NCBI GenBank assembly: GCA_964394815.1
Contig: CAYMZC010000101.1
Location: 1 to 9,240 of the forward strand
Direction of reading: 5' to 3'
Length of the DNA stretch: 9,240 nt
From: Sandaracinobacteroides sp964394815
GTDB lineage: Bacteria; Pseudomonadota; Alphaproteobacteria; Sphingomonadales; Sphingomonadaceae
Part shown: positions 1-6,135 of the stretch, piece by piece
Numbering within the stretch: position 1 is the first letter of the stretch
How the letters are laid out: every line of letters starts with the position of its first letter
The notes under the pieces: model-generated
What the model saw: the letters and a program-made list of their open reading frames with translations, nothing else
Told to the model about the DNA's origin: nothing
Database searches by the model: none
Program-made: the position numbers and the translations under genes

Positions 1-52
1 CTTCGGGCGTGATTGCGAGGCTTTGTGCAGGATCGGTGGCAAGGCTGGCCAT
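1..52 (-). CDS. Start of a divergent gene, partial, product unknown
   Basis: On the minus strand an ATG at 52 opens a frame that stays open to the window edge (17 codons, beginning MASLATDPAQSLAITPE). A GGAAAG ribosome-binding-like sequence lies six bases upstream of the ATG. The piece is too short to assign a family. It would be transcribed away from the dehydrogenase at 191, sharing the 138-base gap between them. The call rests only on the open frame, the good ribosome site and the divergent spacing. Confidence 0.4.
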   Translation of the reverse strand, partial: MASLATDPAQSLAITPE

Positions 53-190
53 GGGTGGCTTTCCGTGATGGTTGAAGGCCTGCGGGTTAGACCAGCCATG
101 CGCATGGAGCAACCTTGCCGGACAGGCATGCCCGATTGGCGCCTCGCATTGCGGCTTTGCGGGTGGCGGGCTTGCCGCTAGAGCAGGCGC

Positions 191-1048
191 ATGGGAACGA
201 TAGCCTTCATCGGACTTGGCGTCATGGGCCGGCCCATGGCACGCCACCTCGCCACCGCCGGCCACAGCCTGCGCCTTTATAACCGCACGCCTGAAAAGGC
301 AGAATGCTTTGCGGCCGACCATGGCGGCATTGCATGCGCAACCCCGCTCGAAGCCGCGCGCGGTGCGGACATTCTGATCACCTGTGTCGGCAATGATGAC
401 GATGTGCGGCAGGTGACCGAAGGCGTGGAGGGCGCATTTCAGGCCTTGCCCGATGGTGCGCTCTTCATCGACCACTCGACCATTTCTGCCCGCCTCGCCC
501 GCGAGCTGGCGGATAATCACCCGCGTCTTCACTGCCTGGATGCGCCCGTGTCAGGCGGGCAGGCCGGCGCCGAGGCCGGGCAGCTGGCGATCATGTGCGG
601 CGGCAGCCAGGCCGCCTTCGAGGCGGCGCGCCCCTTTCTTGCGGCCTATGGCAGGAAAGTGGTGCGGATCGGCCCGGCCGGCCATGGCCAGCTTGCCAAG
701 ATGGCGAACCAGATTGCCATCGCCGGCGTTGTCCAGGGGCTTTCGGAATCGCTGCATTTCGCCCTGAAGGCCGGGCTCGATACGGATGCCCTCATCGATG
801 CCATCGGCCAGGGGGCGGCGCAGAGCTGGCAGATGGACAATCGTGCCCGCACGATGGTCGAGGGCCGCTTCGATTTCGGTTTCGCGGTCGATCTGATGCG
901 CAAGGACCTCGGCCTTGTTCTCGAAGAGGCGCGCGCCAATGGGTCGAGCCTGCCGCTGGCAGCACTTGTCGACCAGTTCTACGCCGATGTGCAGAAGCTT
1001 GGCGGCGGCCGGGACGACACCTCTTCCCTTATCCGGCGCCTGCCATGA
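191..1048 (+). CDS. NAD(P)-dependent beta-hydroxyacid dehydrogenase (3-hydroxyisobutyrate dehydrogenase family)
   Basis: A 285-residue cytosolic oxidoreductase that should interconvert a beta-hydroxyacid and its semialdehyde. The N-terminal Rossmann fold carries the GLGVMGRPM nucleotide loop (residues 8-16). The substrate-binding DAPVSGG motif is at 117-123, the catalytic lysine is K170 in GHGQLAKMANQ with N173 beside it, and the all-alpha C-terminal domain has the family's MRKDLGL signature (K238-D239). Length is normal for the family. The second strand ends in NRT (31-33). An arginine there, instead of an acidic residue, suggests NADP(H) preference (inference). The substrate cannot be read from sequence: 3-hydroxyisobutyrate, tartronate semialdehyde or succinic semialdehyde are all possible. 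A weak GAGCAGG lies four bases before the ATG. The stop overlaps the next gene's start (ATGA), so the two are probably co-translated. Confidence 0.88.
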   Translation: MGTIAFIGLGVMGRPMARHLATAGHSLRLYNRTPEKAECFAADHGGIACATPLEAARGADILITCVGNDDDVRQVTEGVEGAFQALPDGALFIDHSTISARLARELADNHPRLHCLDAPVSGGQAGAEAGQLAIMCGGSQAAFEAARPFLAAYGRKVVRIGPAGHGQLAKMANQIAIAGVVQGLSESLHFALKAGLDTDALIDAIGQGAAQSWQMDNRARTMVEGRFDFGFAVDLMRKDLGLVLEEARANGSSLPLAALVDQFYADVQKLGGGRDDTSSLIRRLP

Positions 1049-2700
1049 TCCGCGCCGGAATTGCGGCGCTGGCACTGCTTCTGGCCGGCCCGGCGGACGC
1101 CGCGCGCACGCTGATTGTCAACGCCAATGGCTATACGATCGATTCCGCCGGCCGCTGGATGCGCTTTTCCACCCTGCTTGTCGGCGATGACGGCCGGGTC
1201 ATGGCTGTTCTGCCGGAAGGCGCGCAGGAGCCGAAGATCGGCCCGGGCGATTTCAGGCTGAACGCGAACCGTCGAACCCTGCTGCCCGGCCTGATCGATG
1301 CCCATGGCCATATCATGGGGCTGGGCCTCGGCCTGCGCCAGCTCGATCTTGCGCCCGCCCGCACCCTTGCCGAAGCGCAGGCGCGGGTGACGGCGCATGT
1401 CCGTTCGAACGGCACCCTGAGCTGGATCAGCGGACGCGGCTGGAACCAGATGCGCTGGGGTCTCGACCGCTTTCCGACCGCCGCCGAACTGGATGCCGTC
1501 ACCGTCGACAAACCGGCATGGCTTGTGCGCGCCGATGGCCATGCCGGCTGGGCCAACAGCGCGGCCATGAAGCTTGCCGGGATCAACCGGCAGACGAAGG
1601 ATCCGAAGGGCGGGCGGATCCTGCGCGATGCGGCCGGGAACCCGACCGGCGTGTTCATCGATGCGGCGATGGACCTGGTTGAGCGGCATGTCCCGCCTCC
1701 GAGCGCGGGCGAGCGGGAAAAGGCCTTCGAGGCTGCGCTGAAGCATCTCGCCATACAGGGGCTTACGGGCATGCACGACATGGGCGTGACCCCGGAAGCC
1801 TGGGCGCTTTACCGCAGTTTTGGTGACGAAGGGCGGCTCACCATCCGCATTACCGGCTATGCCGACGGCATGGCCGCGATGGAGGCAATCTCGCCGCTGC
1901 GTCCGACGCCCTGGCTCTACGGCGACAGGCTCAGGCTGCAGGGAATCAAGCTCTATGCCGATGGCGCACTGGGAAGCCGGGGCGCATGGCTTCTGGCCCC
2001 CTATGCGGATGAGCCGGCGACCAGCGGGCTGCGCTTCCTTGACGATGCTCGCATGAAGAACCTGTTCAGCCGCGCGAACTTCCTTGGCTATCAGGTGGCG
2101 GCCCATGCCATCGGGGATGCCGCCAACCGGCAAGTGCTGGACAGCTTCGCCGAAATCCGCCCGGCCTATGGCGATCGCTTCCGCAACCGTATCGAGCATG
2201 CGCAGCTGATCGACCCCGCTGACATTCCGCGCCTTGCCGAACTGCAACTCGTCGCTTCGGTGCAGCCGGTGCATGCCACGTCGGACAAGGCCATGGCCGA
2301 GACTCGTGTCGGCCCCGACAGGCTGACCGGCGCCTATGCCTGGGCGAAGCTGAGGGCATCCGGCGTGCAGCTGGCCCTTGGATCGGACACGCCGGTCGAA
2401 CCTGCCAGCCCCTTTTACGGCATCCATGCCGCCGTTACGCGGCAGGACAGGGAAGGGCAGCCCCCGGGCGGCTGGCGGCCGGAAGAAGCGATGACGCTGG
2501 AGCAGGCGCTGGCGGGCTTCACCCGCGATGCAGCCTATGCCGGCCTTGCCGAAGACAGGGTTGGCCGGCTTGATATTGGTTACTGGGCGGATTTCATCTT
2601 TGTCGACACTGACCCGTTCCGCGCACCGCCCGAGGCGCTGCACCGCATCCTTGTCGAGGAAACCTGGCTGGCCGGCCGCCGCGTCTTCGTCCGCGACTGA
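1045..2700 (+). CDS. Exported amidohydrolase (amidohydrolase_3 / YtcJ-like)
   Basis: A 551-residue metal-dependent hydrolase. Residues 1-19 form a signal peptide: a short positive start, a hydrophobic AALALLLAG core, and an A17-D18-A19 cleavage site. The enzyme should therefore act in the periplasm. The TIM-barrel metal ligands are visible: H87 and H89 in DAHGH, a probable carboxylated lysine K302 in GIKLYADGALGSRGA, H354 in AAHAIGD, H385 in RIEHAQ, and D448 in LGSDTPVEP. The C-terminal DIGYWADFIFVD segment closes the beta-sandwich typical of the superfamily. The substrate is unknown; family members hydrolyse amides or related C-N bonds. The start at 1045 is chosen because it gives the signal peptide and the four-base overlap with the dehydrogenase stop. 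The frame is open further upstream to 595, but that part lies wholly inside the upstream gene. There is no good ribosome site, so termination-reinitiation is likely. Confidence 0.88.
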   Translation: MIRAGIAALALLLAGPADAARTLIVNANGYTIDSAGRWMRFSTLLVGDDGRVMAVLPEGAQEPKIGPGDFRLNANRRTLLPGLIDAHGHIMGLGLGLRQLDLAPARTLAEAQARVTAHVRSNGTLSWISGRGWNQMRWGLDRFPTAAELDAVTVDKPAWLVRADGHAGWANSAAMKLAGINRQTKDPKGGRILRDAAGNPTGVFIDAAMDLVERHVPPPSAGEREKAFEAALKHLAIQGLTGMHDMGVTPEAWALYRSFGDEGRLTIRITGYADGMAAMEAISPLRPTPWLYGDRLRLQGIKLYADGALGSRGAWLLAPYADEPATSGLRFLDDARMKNLFSRANFLGYQVAAHAIGDAANRQVLDSFAEIRPAYGDRFRNRIEHAQLIDPADIPRLAELQLVASVQPVHATSDKAMAETRVGPDRLTGAYAWAKLRASGVQLALGSDTPVEPASPFYGIHAAVTRQDREGQPPGGWRPEEAMTLEQALAGFTRDAAYAGLAEDRVGRLDIGYWADFIFVDTDPFRAPPEALHRILVEETWLAGRRVFVRD

Positions 2701-2711
2701 GGAAGCGCGGC

Positions 2712-3458
2712 TCAGCCCAGACTTGAGGGCATGTCCTCAAGGCTCGCCGATCCGTCCTTCGCGACCTTCAGACGGGTGCAGCCCGGCTTCAGGCCGGGGA
2801 GCGCCCGGGCAATGGCTTCGGCCACCACATCCGGGGTCTTGAGGCTTGCCGGATCTTCGCCCGGAAAGGCCTTGGCGCGCATGGATGTGCGCGTGCCGCC
2901 CGGATCCACCAGCAGGACATTGACGCCGAGCGCCCGCATTTCATCGGCATAGACGGCCACCATCATCTCGAACGCGGCCTTGGAGGCGGCATAAGGCCCC
3001 CAATAGGCGCGCGCCTGGGTGGCGACGGAGGAGGTGAGGGCGACAACCGTTCCCCTGCCGCGCCTGAGAAGCCCGTCGAAGGCGCGGATCAGGCGCCACT
3101 GGGCCGTCACGTTCAGCGCCATCACCTGCTCGAACTCCTTCGGAGTGGCGTGGGGCAGGGGCGTGAGCGTTCCCAGCGTGGCCGCATTCAGAACGAGCAG
3201 ATCGAGCGCCTGCCAGCGGCTGGCCAGTGCTGCCGCCAGCCGGTCGATGTCATCATAGGCCTGCAGGTCGAGCGGTGCGATGGTGGCGCTGCCGCCGGCG
3301 GCGTGAATGGCGTCTTCGGTTTCGATCAGCCCGGCTTCGGTGCGGGCCGTCAGAATCACATGCGCACCCTTACCGCCGAGCGTGCGGGCAATGGATGCCC
3401 CGATACCGCGGCTCGCGCCGGTGACGAGGGCGAGCTTGCCCTGGAAAGCAGTCGACAT
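2712..3458 (-). CDS. Short-chain dehydrogenase/reductase, YciK-like
   Basis: A 248-residue classical SDR, presumably a cytosolic NAD(P)(H)-dependent oxidoreductase. The cofactor loop TGASRGIG is at 13-20. The NAAT variant of the NNAG motif starts at N91, and N116 lies in ALNV. The catalytic set is S143, Y156 and K160 (YAASK). The stretch after the active site, DPGGTRTSMRAKAFPGEDP (185-203), closely recalls E. coli YciK as I remember it, including the proline-glycine-glycine turn. The substrate is unknown. The ATG shares one base with the purF stop (TGATG), and GGAG lies eight bases upstream inside purF, so translation is probably coupled to purF. The 3' end is 11 bases from the convergent amidohydrolase stop, with no clear terminator between them. 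Confidence 0.88.
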   Translation of the reverse strand: MSTAFQGKLALVTGASRGIGASIARTLGGKGAHVILTARTEAGLIETEDAIHAAGGSATIAPLDLQAYDDIDRLAAALASRWQALDLLVLNAATLGTLTPLPHATPKEFEQVMALNVTAQWRLIRAFDGLLRRGRGTVVALTSSVATQARAYWGPYAASKAAFEMMVAVYADEMRALGVNVLLVDPGGTRTSMRAKAFPGEDPASLKTPDVVAEAIARALPGLKPGCTRLKVAKDGSASLEDMPSSLG

Positions 3459-4942
3459 CAGCGCGACTCCGCCAGCAGTGTCAGGGTGGCGTCCTTACCG
3501 GTTGCCTCCTGGTCGGTCAGGCGGGTCGGATATTCGCCGGTGAAGCAGGCATCGCAATATTGCGGGCAACCGCTGTCGCGGCCCTTTTCGCCAAGCGCGC
3601 GATAGAGGCCGTCTATGGAGATGAAGGCGAGGCTGTCGGCCCCGATATAGCTGCGCATCGCCTCGATGTTCATCTGCGCGGCCAGAAGCTTGGAGCGTTC
3701 GGGCGTGTCGACGCCATAGAAGCAGCTGTGGGCCGTGGGCGGGCTGGCAATGCGCAGATGGACTTCCGTGGCGCCGGCTTCGCGCAGCATCTGCACGATC
3801 TTGACCGAGGTGGTGCCGCGGACGACCGAATCATCGATCAGCACGAGCCGCTTGCCCGCGATCATCGCGCGGTTGGCGTTGTGCTTCAGCTTCACGCCTA
3901 GGTGGCGGATATGGTCGCCGGGCTGGATGAAGGTGCGCCCGACATAGTGCGACCGGATGATGCCCAGCTCGAACGGGATGCCGGCGGCCTGGGCGTAGCC
4001 GATCGCGGCCGGCGTGCCGCTGTCGGGCACGGGCACGACCATGTCGGCCTCGACCGGGGATTCCTCGGCGAGCACTGCACCGATGGCCTTGCGCACCTGA
4101 TAGACGGACAGGCCGTCGGCGAAGCTGTCGGGGCGGGAGAAATAGACCTGCTCGAATATGCAGGGGCGCCCGCTTTCCGATCCGAAAGGCTTGAGCGACG
4201 TGATGCCATCCTTGTTGATGAGGATGAGTTCGCCCGGTTCCACCTCGCGGATGAAATGCGCTCCGACGATATCGAGCGCCACGGTTTCCGAGGCGAGGAT
4301 ATGGGCATCGCCAAGCCTGCCGAGCACCAGCGGCCGGATTCCCAGCGGGTCGCGGCAGGCGATCATGCCCTCGCGGGTCAGGCAGATGAGGGAATAGGCG
4401 CCCTCCACCTGCTTCAGCGCATCGATGAAGCGGTCGAGCAGGGTGCGGAAAGTGGAAGTGGCGACGAGGTGGATGATGACCTCGGTGTCGGACGTCGACT
4501 GGAAGATGGAGCCGCGCCGGATGAGTTCCGCCTTCAGCGTCATGGCGTTCGACAGATTGCCGTTGTGGGCAATGGCAAATCCACCGGTCGCGAGATCGGC
4601 GAAGAGCGGCTGGACGTTCCTGAGGGCTGTTTCACCCGTTGTCGAATAGCGGTTGTGGCCGATCGCGGCCTCACCCTGCAGGCGCTCGATCACATCCGGC
4701 CGGTCGAAATTGCCGGCAACATGGCCCATGGCGCGATGGGCGTGGAACTCCGCGCCATCGAAGCTGAGGATGCCGGCAGCCTCCTGGCCGCGATGCTGCA
4801 GCGCATGCAGGCCAAGTGCGACCATCGCCGCTGCCTGGGATGCGCCCCAGACACCGAATACGCCGCATTCCTCGCGCAGCTTGTCATCATCAAACGGGTT
4901 CGTCGAAAGGGGCATGATCTGGCCAACCTCGTCCGCTGCCAT
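3458..4942 (-). CDS. purF: Amidophosphoribosyltransferase (glutamine PRPP amidotransferase)
   Basis: Catalyses the committed first step of purine synthesis, PRPP plus glutamine to 5-phosphoribosylamine. Its class II glutamine amidotransferase domain starts at the nucleophile C26 (EECGVFG), exposed after propeptide removal. It continues through GHNRYSTTG (95-103) and AHNGNLSNA (125-133). The phosphoribosyltransferase domain has the PRPP loop VLIDDSVVRGTTS (367-379). Cysteines C261, C407, C463 and C466 match the positions that hold the 4Fe-4S cluster in the Bacillus-type enzyme, so this is the iron-sulfur, propeptide-processed class. At 494 residues it has normal length. The start is ambiguous: ATG 4942 has AGAAGG about 11 bases upstream, while ATG 4915 (MPLSTNPFDDD) would leave a 16-residue propeptide. 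It overlaps the SDR gene downstream and diverges from hisI. Confidence 0.97.
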   Translation of the reverse strand: MAADEVGQIMPLSTNPFDDDKLREECGVFGVWGASQAAAMVALGLHALQHRGQEAAGILSFDGAEFHAHRAMGHVAGNFDRPDVIERLQGEAAIGHNRYSTTGETALRNVQPLFADLATGGFAIAHNGNLSNAMTLKAELIRRGSIFQSTSDTEVIIHLVATSTFRTLLDRFIDALKQVEGAYSLICLTREGMIACRDPLGIRPLVLGRLGDAHILASETVALDIVGAHFIREVEPGELILINKDGITSLKPFGSESGRPCIFEQVYFSRPDSFADGLSVYQVRKAIGAVLAEESPVEADMVVPVPDSGTPAAIGYAQAAGIPFELGIIRSHYVGRTFIQPGDHIRHLGVKLKHNANRAMIAGKRLVLIDDSVVRGTTSVKIVQMLREAGATEVHLRIASPPTAHSCFYGVDTPERSKLLAAQMNIEAMRSYIGADSLAFISIDGLYRALGEKGRDSGCPQYCDACFTGEYPTRLTDQEATGKDATLTLLAESR

Positions 4943-5040
4943 CGGTCCGTCTGCCTTCTGATTGTCTTGCTGATTGCCTTGTGGGCTGCTTGTCGCGGGG
5001 GCATTTAGGCGTTCCGCAGCGATTTGTCGCTACCCTATCC

Positions 5041-5059
5041 GTCATCAAAAGGTCATCAA
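5041..5059 (+). repeat. Short direct repeat in the purF-hisI intergenic region
   Basis: The eight-base word GTCATCAA occurs at 5041-5048 and again at 5052-5059, a spacing of 11 bases (about one helical turn). The second copy runs into the AAGG ribosome site of hisI. Same-face spacing fits a regulator binding site in the shared promoter region of purF and hisI, but an eight-base repeat can arise by chance. Confidence 0.3.
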
Positions 5060-5065
5060 GGCCGC

Positions 5066-5413
5066 ATGGCTGACATGTTTTCCCCGAAATTCGACTCCGC
5101 CGGCCTTGTGACGGCCGTGGTCGTGCACGCCGAAACCGGTGCGCCGCTGATGGTGGCGCACATGAACGCCGAGGCCATCGCCCGCACCCGCGAGACGGGC
5201 AGGGCGCATTTCTGGTCCCGCAGCAGGCAGGCGCAGTGGCTGAAGGGCGAGACCTCGGGCCACTTCCTGAACGTGACCGAAATCCTCGTCGATTGCGATC
5301 AGGATTGCCTGTGGCTGCGCGCCATTCCTGAAGGGCCGGCCTGCCACACCGGTGCCCCAGGCTGCTTTTTCCGCCGGCTGGAGCCTGACGGCAGCCTCGT
5401 GCCGGCTGGCTGA
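5066..5413 (+). CDS. hisI: Phosphoribosyl-AMP cyclohydrolase
   Basis: Catalyses the third step of histidine synthesis, ring opening of phosphoribosyl-AMP, in the cytosol. The 115-residue protein shows the whole family signature: AHMNAEA (31-37), FWSRSRQAQWLKGETSG (49-65), the metal-binding DCDQD (76-80), and CHTG at 93-96 followed by C100. C77, C93 and C100 are the expected zinc ligands, and D76, D78 and D80 the magnesium ligands. It is the stand-alone type, with no fused HisE (phosphoribosyl-ATP pyrophosphatase) domain. ATG 5066 is chosen because AAGG lies four bases before it. A TTG at 5024 would add 14 residues that do not look like the family. No other his gene is near. It is divergent from purF and stands alone as a transcription unit. 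Confidence 0.96.
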   Translation: MADMFSPKFDSAGLVTAVVVHAETGAPLMVAHMNAEAIARTRETGRAHFWSRSRQAQWLKGETSGHFLNVTEILVDCDQDCLWLRAIPEGPACHTGAPGCFFRRLEPDGSLVPAG

Positions 5414-5454
5414 GCAGGGTGATCCTTGCCCGTGCGCTGCCGGAATGGCCTCGT

Positions 5455-5469
5455 GTCACATCATGTGAC
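5455..5469. promoter_or_regulatory. Perfect 15-base palindrome, possible operator
   Basis: The sequence GTCACAT-C-ATGTGAC has perfect seven-base arms around one central base. It lies 42 bases after the hisI stop and directly upstream of a possible -35/-10 pair (5470-5498). The form fits a dimeric repressor or activator site. I cannot name the regulator. It does not match the CRP/FNR spacing. Confidence 0.4.
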
Positions 5470-5498
5470 TAAACATTTCGCTGCAACGCGCGTATAGG
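5470..5498 (+). promoter_or_regulatory. Possible sigma-70-type promoter
   Basis: TAAACA (5470-5475) and TATAGG (5493-5498) are separated by 17 bases. Each agrees with the consensus at four of six positions. Transcription would start near 5505, just ahead of the hairpin series and terminator at 5511-5615, and no gene of normal size lies in that stretch. The adjoining palindrome at 5455-5469 would be a natural control site. Weak on sequence alone. Confidence 0.25.
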
Positions 5499-5535
5499 GC
5501 TGTCAGCCTCTTCCCGGCGCTGCGCCGGGGGCCGT

Positions 5536-5556
5536 GATTCCTTCGGGAATCGTTTT
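5536..5556 (+). terminator. UUCG-capped hairpin followed by GTTTT, possible weak terminator
   Basis: The stem GATTCC/GGAATC with a TTCG tetraloop is followed by G and four T (5552-5556). It could end the hisI transcript, though the T run is short and the stem only moderately GC-rich. It may instead be an inner hairpin of a small RNA. Confidence 0.35.
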
Positions 5557-5571
5557 CAGGGTCGGAACATG

Positions 5572-5615
5572 TCCGCCCGTCACCTTGCATCATGCGGGGT
5601 GGCGGGCGGATTTTT
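5572..5615 (+). terminator. Strong rho-independent terminator
   Basis: The arms TCCGCCCGTCACC (5572-5584) and GGTGGCGGGCGGA (5598-5610) pair over 13 positions with a single G-U wobble. They enclose a 13-base loop and are followed at once by five T (5611-5615). This would end a plus-strand transcript coming from hisI or from a local promoter, and it isolates the MerR operon from upstream transcription. Confidence 0.8.
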
Positions 5616-5620
5616 CCTTC

Positions 5621-5700
5621 TGGCAAAATAGTTTAGAAAATACCGTCAACAAATTGTTTTAATTTGAAATTTATTTCATCATCTGCCTCGTTTCTGGTGC
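5621..5700. promoter_or_regulatory. AT-rich upstream region of the MerR operon with nested inverted repeats
   Basis: Bases 5621-5680 contain only 14 G or C out of 60 by my count, in sharp contrast with the flanking genes. Small perfect inverted repeats overlap here: AACAA-A-TTGTT (5648-5658), CAAATT-GTTTT-AATTTG (5650-5666) and TGAAAT-TT-ATTTCA (5665-5678). No gene is visible. The position fits an upstream activating region or sites for a second regulator, but AT-rich DNA yields such palindromes easily. Confidence 0.4.
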
Positions 5701-5704
5701 CATG

Positions 5705-5720
5705 TTGACGCGAACGTAAA
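5705..5720. promoter_or_regulatory. Candidate operator of the MerR regulator
   Basis: The 16-base inverted repeat TTGACGCGAACGTAAA has the symmetric core TT-n-ACG-n4-CGT-n-AA. It lies 20 bases before the start codon of the MerR gene. Its form (ACGT-containing right half, 16-base length) resembles sites I recall for LiuR-type MerR regulators of branched-chain and fatty acid catabolism. The left arm TTGACG also reads as a -35 box. A TAAAAT at 5723-5728 could be a -10 for a promoter overlapped by the operator, but no well-spaced partner is clear. Confidence 0.5.
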
Positions 5721-5740
5721 GGTAAAATAAGCTCATCTTC

Positions 5741-6118
5741 ATGGGCGAGGAGACTGGCGAAACCTTTACGATCACGGAGCTATCGCGGGCGTTCGACGTG
5801 ACCCCGCGGACCATCCGTTTCTATGAGGGCGAAGGGCTTATTCACCCCGCCCGTCGCGGGTCCACGCGGCTATATTCCCGAGCCGATCGGGCGCGCCTCG
5901 CCTGGATCCTCCGCGGGCGCTCCGTCGGCTTCAGCCTGGCCGAAATCCGGGATCTGCTCGATCTCTATGCACCCGGCCCCGCAAGGCGCGGCCAGCTGAA
6001 GGCGGCCCTGTCAAAGAGCCGGGAGCGGATTTCCGCCCTCATGGAACAGCGCGCCGCCATCGATGCCACCATCGCCGAACTCGAGGACTTCTGTCGCTCG
6101 ATCGAGAAAAAGCTCTGA
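5741..6118 (+). CDS. MerR-family transcriptional regulator, LiuR-like
   Basis: A 125-residue DNA-binding regulator. The winged helix-turn-helix occupies about residues 9-76, with the MerR signature FDVTPRTIRFYEGEGLI (18-34), the wing RRGSTRLYS (38-46), and GFSLAEIRDLLDLY (63-76). Residues 84-125 form a charged helix, probably the antiparallel dimer coiled coil. There is no C-terminal metal-binding cysteine set; the only cysteine is C118. A metal sensor is therefore unlikely, while an acyl-CoA-responsive LiuR-type role fits the next genes. It stands 17 bases before an acyl-CoA dehydrogenase and probably regulates itself and that operon. The start is nearly forced: an in-frame stop lies at 5723, and no other ATG precedes the DNA-binding domain. 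No ribosome site lies at normal distance, so the message may be leaderless. Confidence 0.9.
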   Translation: MGEETGETFTITELSRAFDVTPRTIRFYEGEGLIHPARRGSTRLYSRADRARLAWILRGRSVGFSLAEIRDLLDLYAPGPARRGQLKAALSKSRERISALMEQRAAIDATIAELEDFCRSIEKKL

Positions 6119-6135
6119 AGGAAAGGGATTTTCCG

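Larger units (their letters stand above)
5505..5615 (+). ncRNA. Candidate structured small RNA (or long hisI 3' untranslated region)
   Basis: About 110 bases hold consecutive hairpins and end in an intrinsic terminator. The first stem pairs CCCGGCG (5513-5519) with CGCCGGG (5523-5529). The second is GATTCC-TTCG-GGAATC (5536-5551), six perfect pairs closed by a stable UUCG loop. The third is the 13-pair terminator stem (5572-5610). A possible promoter and a palindrome lie directly upstream. I do not recognise a known RNA family. The plain alternative is that this is the 3' end of the hisI transcript with two successive terminators. Confidence 0.3.

Noticed and set aside
595..1044. Upstream extension of the amidohydrolase frame by 150 codons
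   Set aside because: It is out of frame inside the dehydrogenase gene, would bury the signal peptide, and reads as low-complexity R/G/P-rich sequence.
979..2643. Minus-strand open frame of 554 codons opposite the amidohydrolase
   Set aside because: The plus-strand frame has all metal ligands and a signal peptide. The antisense frame has no recognisable domain and is a codon-bias shadow.
2697..2715. CTGAG...CTCAG hairpin at the convergent ends of the amidohydrolase and SDR genes
   Set aside because: There are only five pairs, a nine-base loop and no T run on either strand. It is too weak to call a terminator.
3902..5008. Plus-strand open frame of 368 codons opposite purF
   Set aside because: purF is certain on the other strand, and this frame lacks any known motif.
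5024..5065. Alternative TTG start for hisI
   Set aside because: The ATG at 5066 has a closer ribosome site, and the added 14 residues do not match the family N-terminus.
5419..5472. A 17-codon GTG-started frame after hisI that could be a leader peptide
   Set aside because: There is no run of regulatory codons and no properly spaced ribosome site.
5569..5632. Short open frame starting MSARHLAS across the terminator stem
   Set aside because: The codons are forced by the terminator arms, and the frame is about 20 codons with no sign of protein selection.
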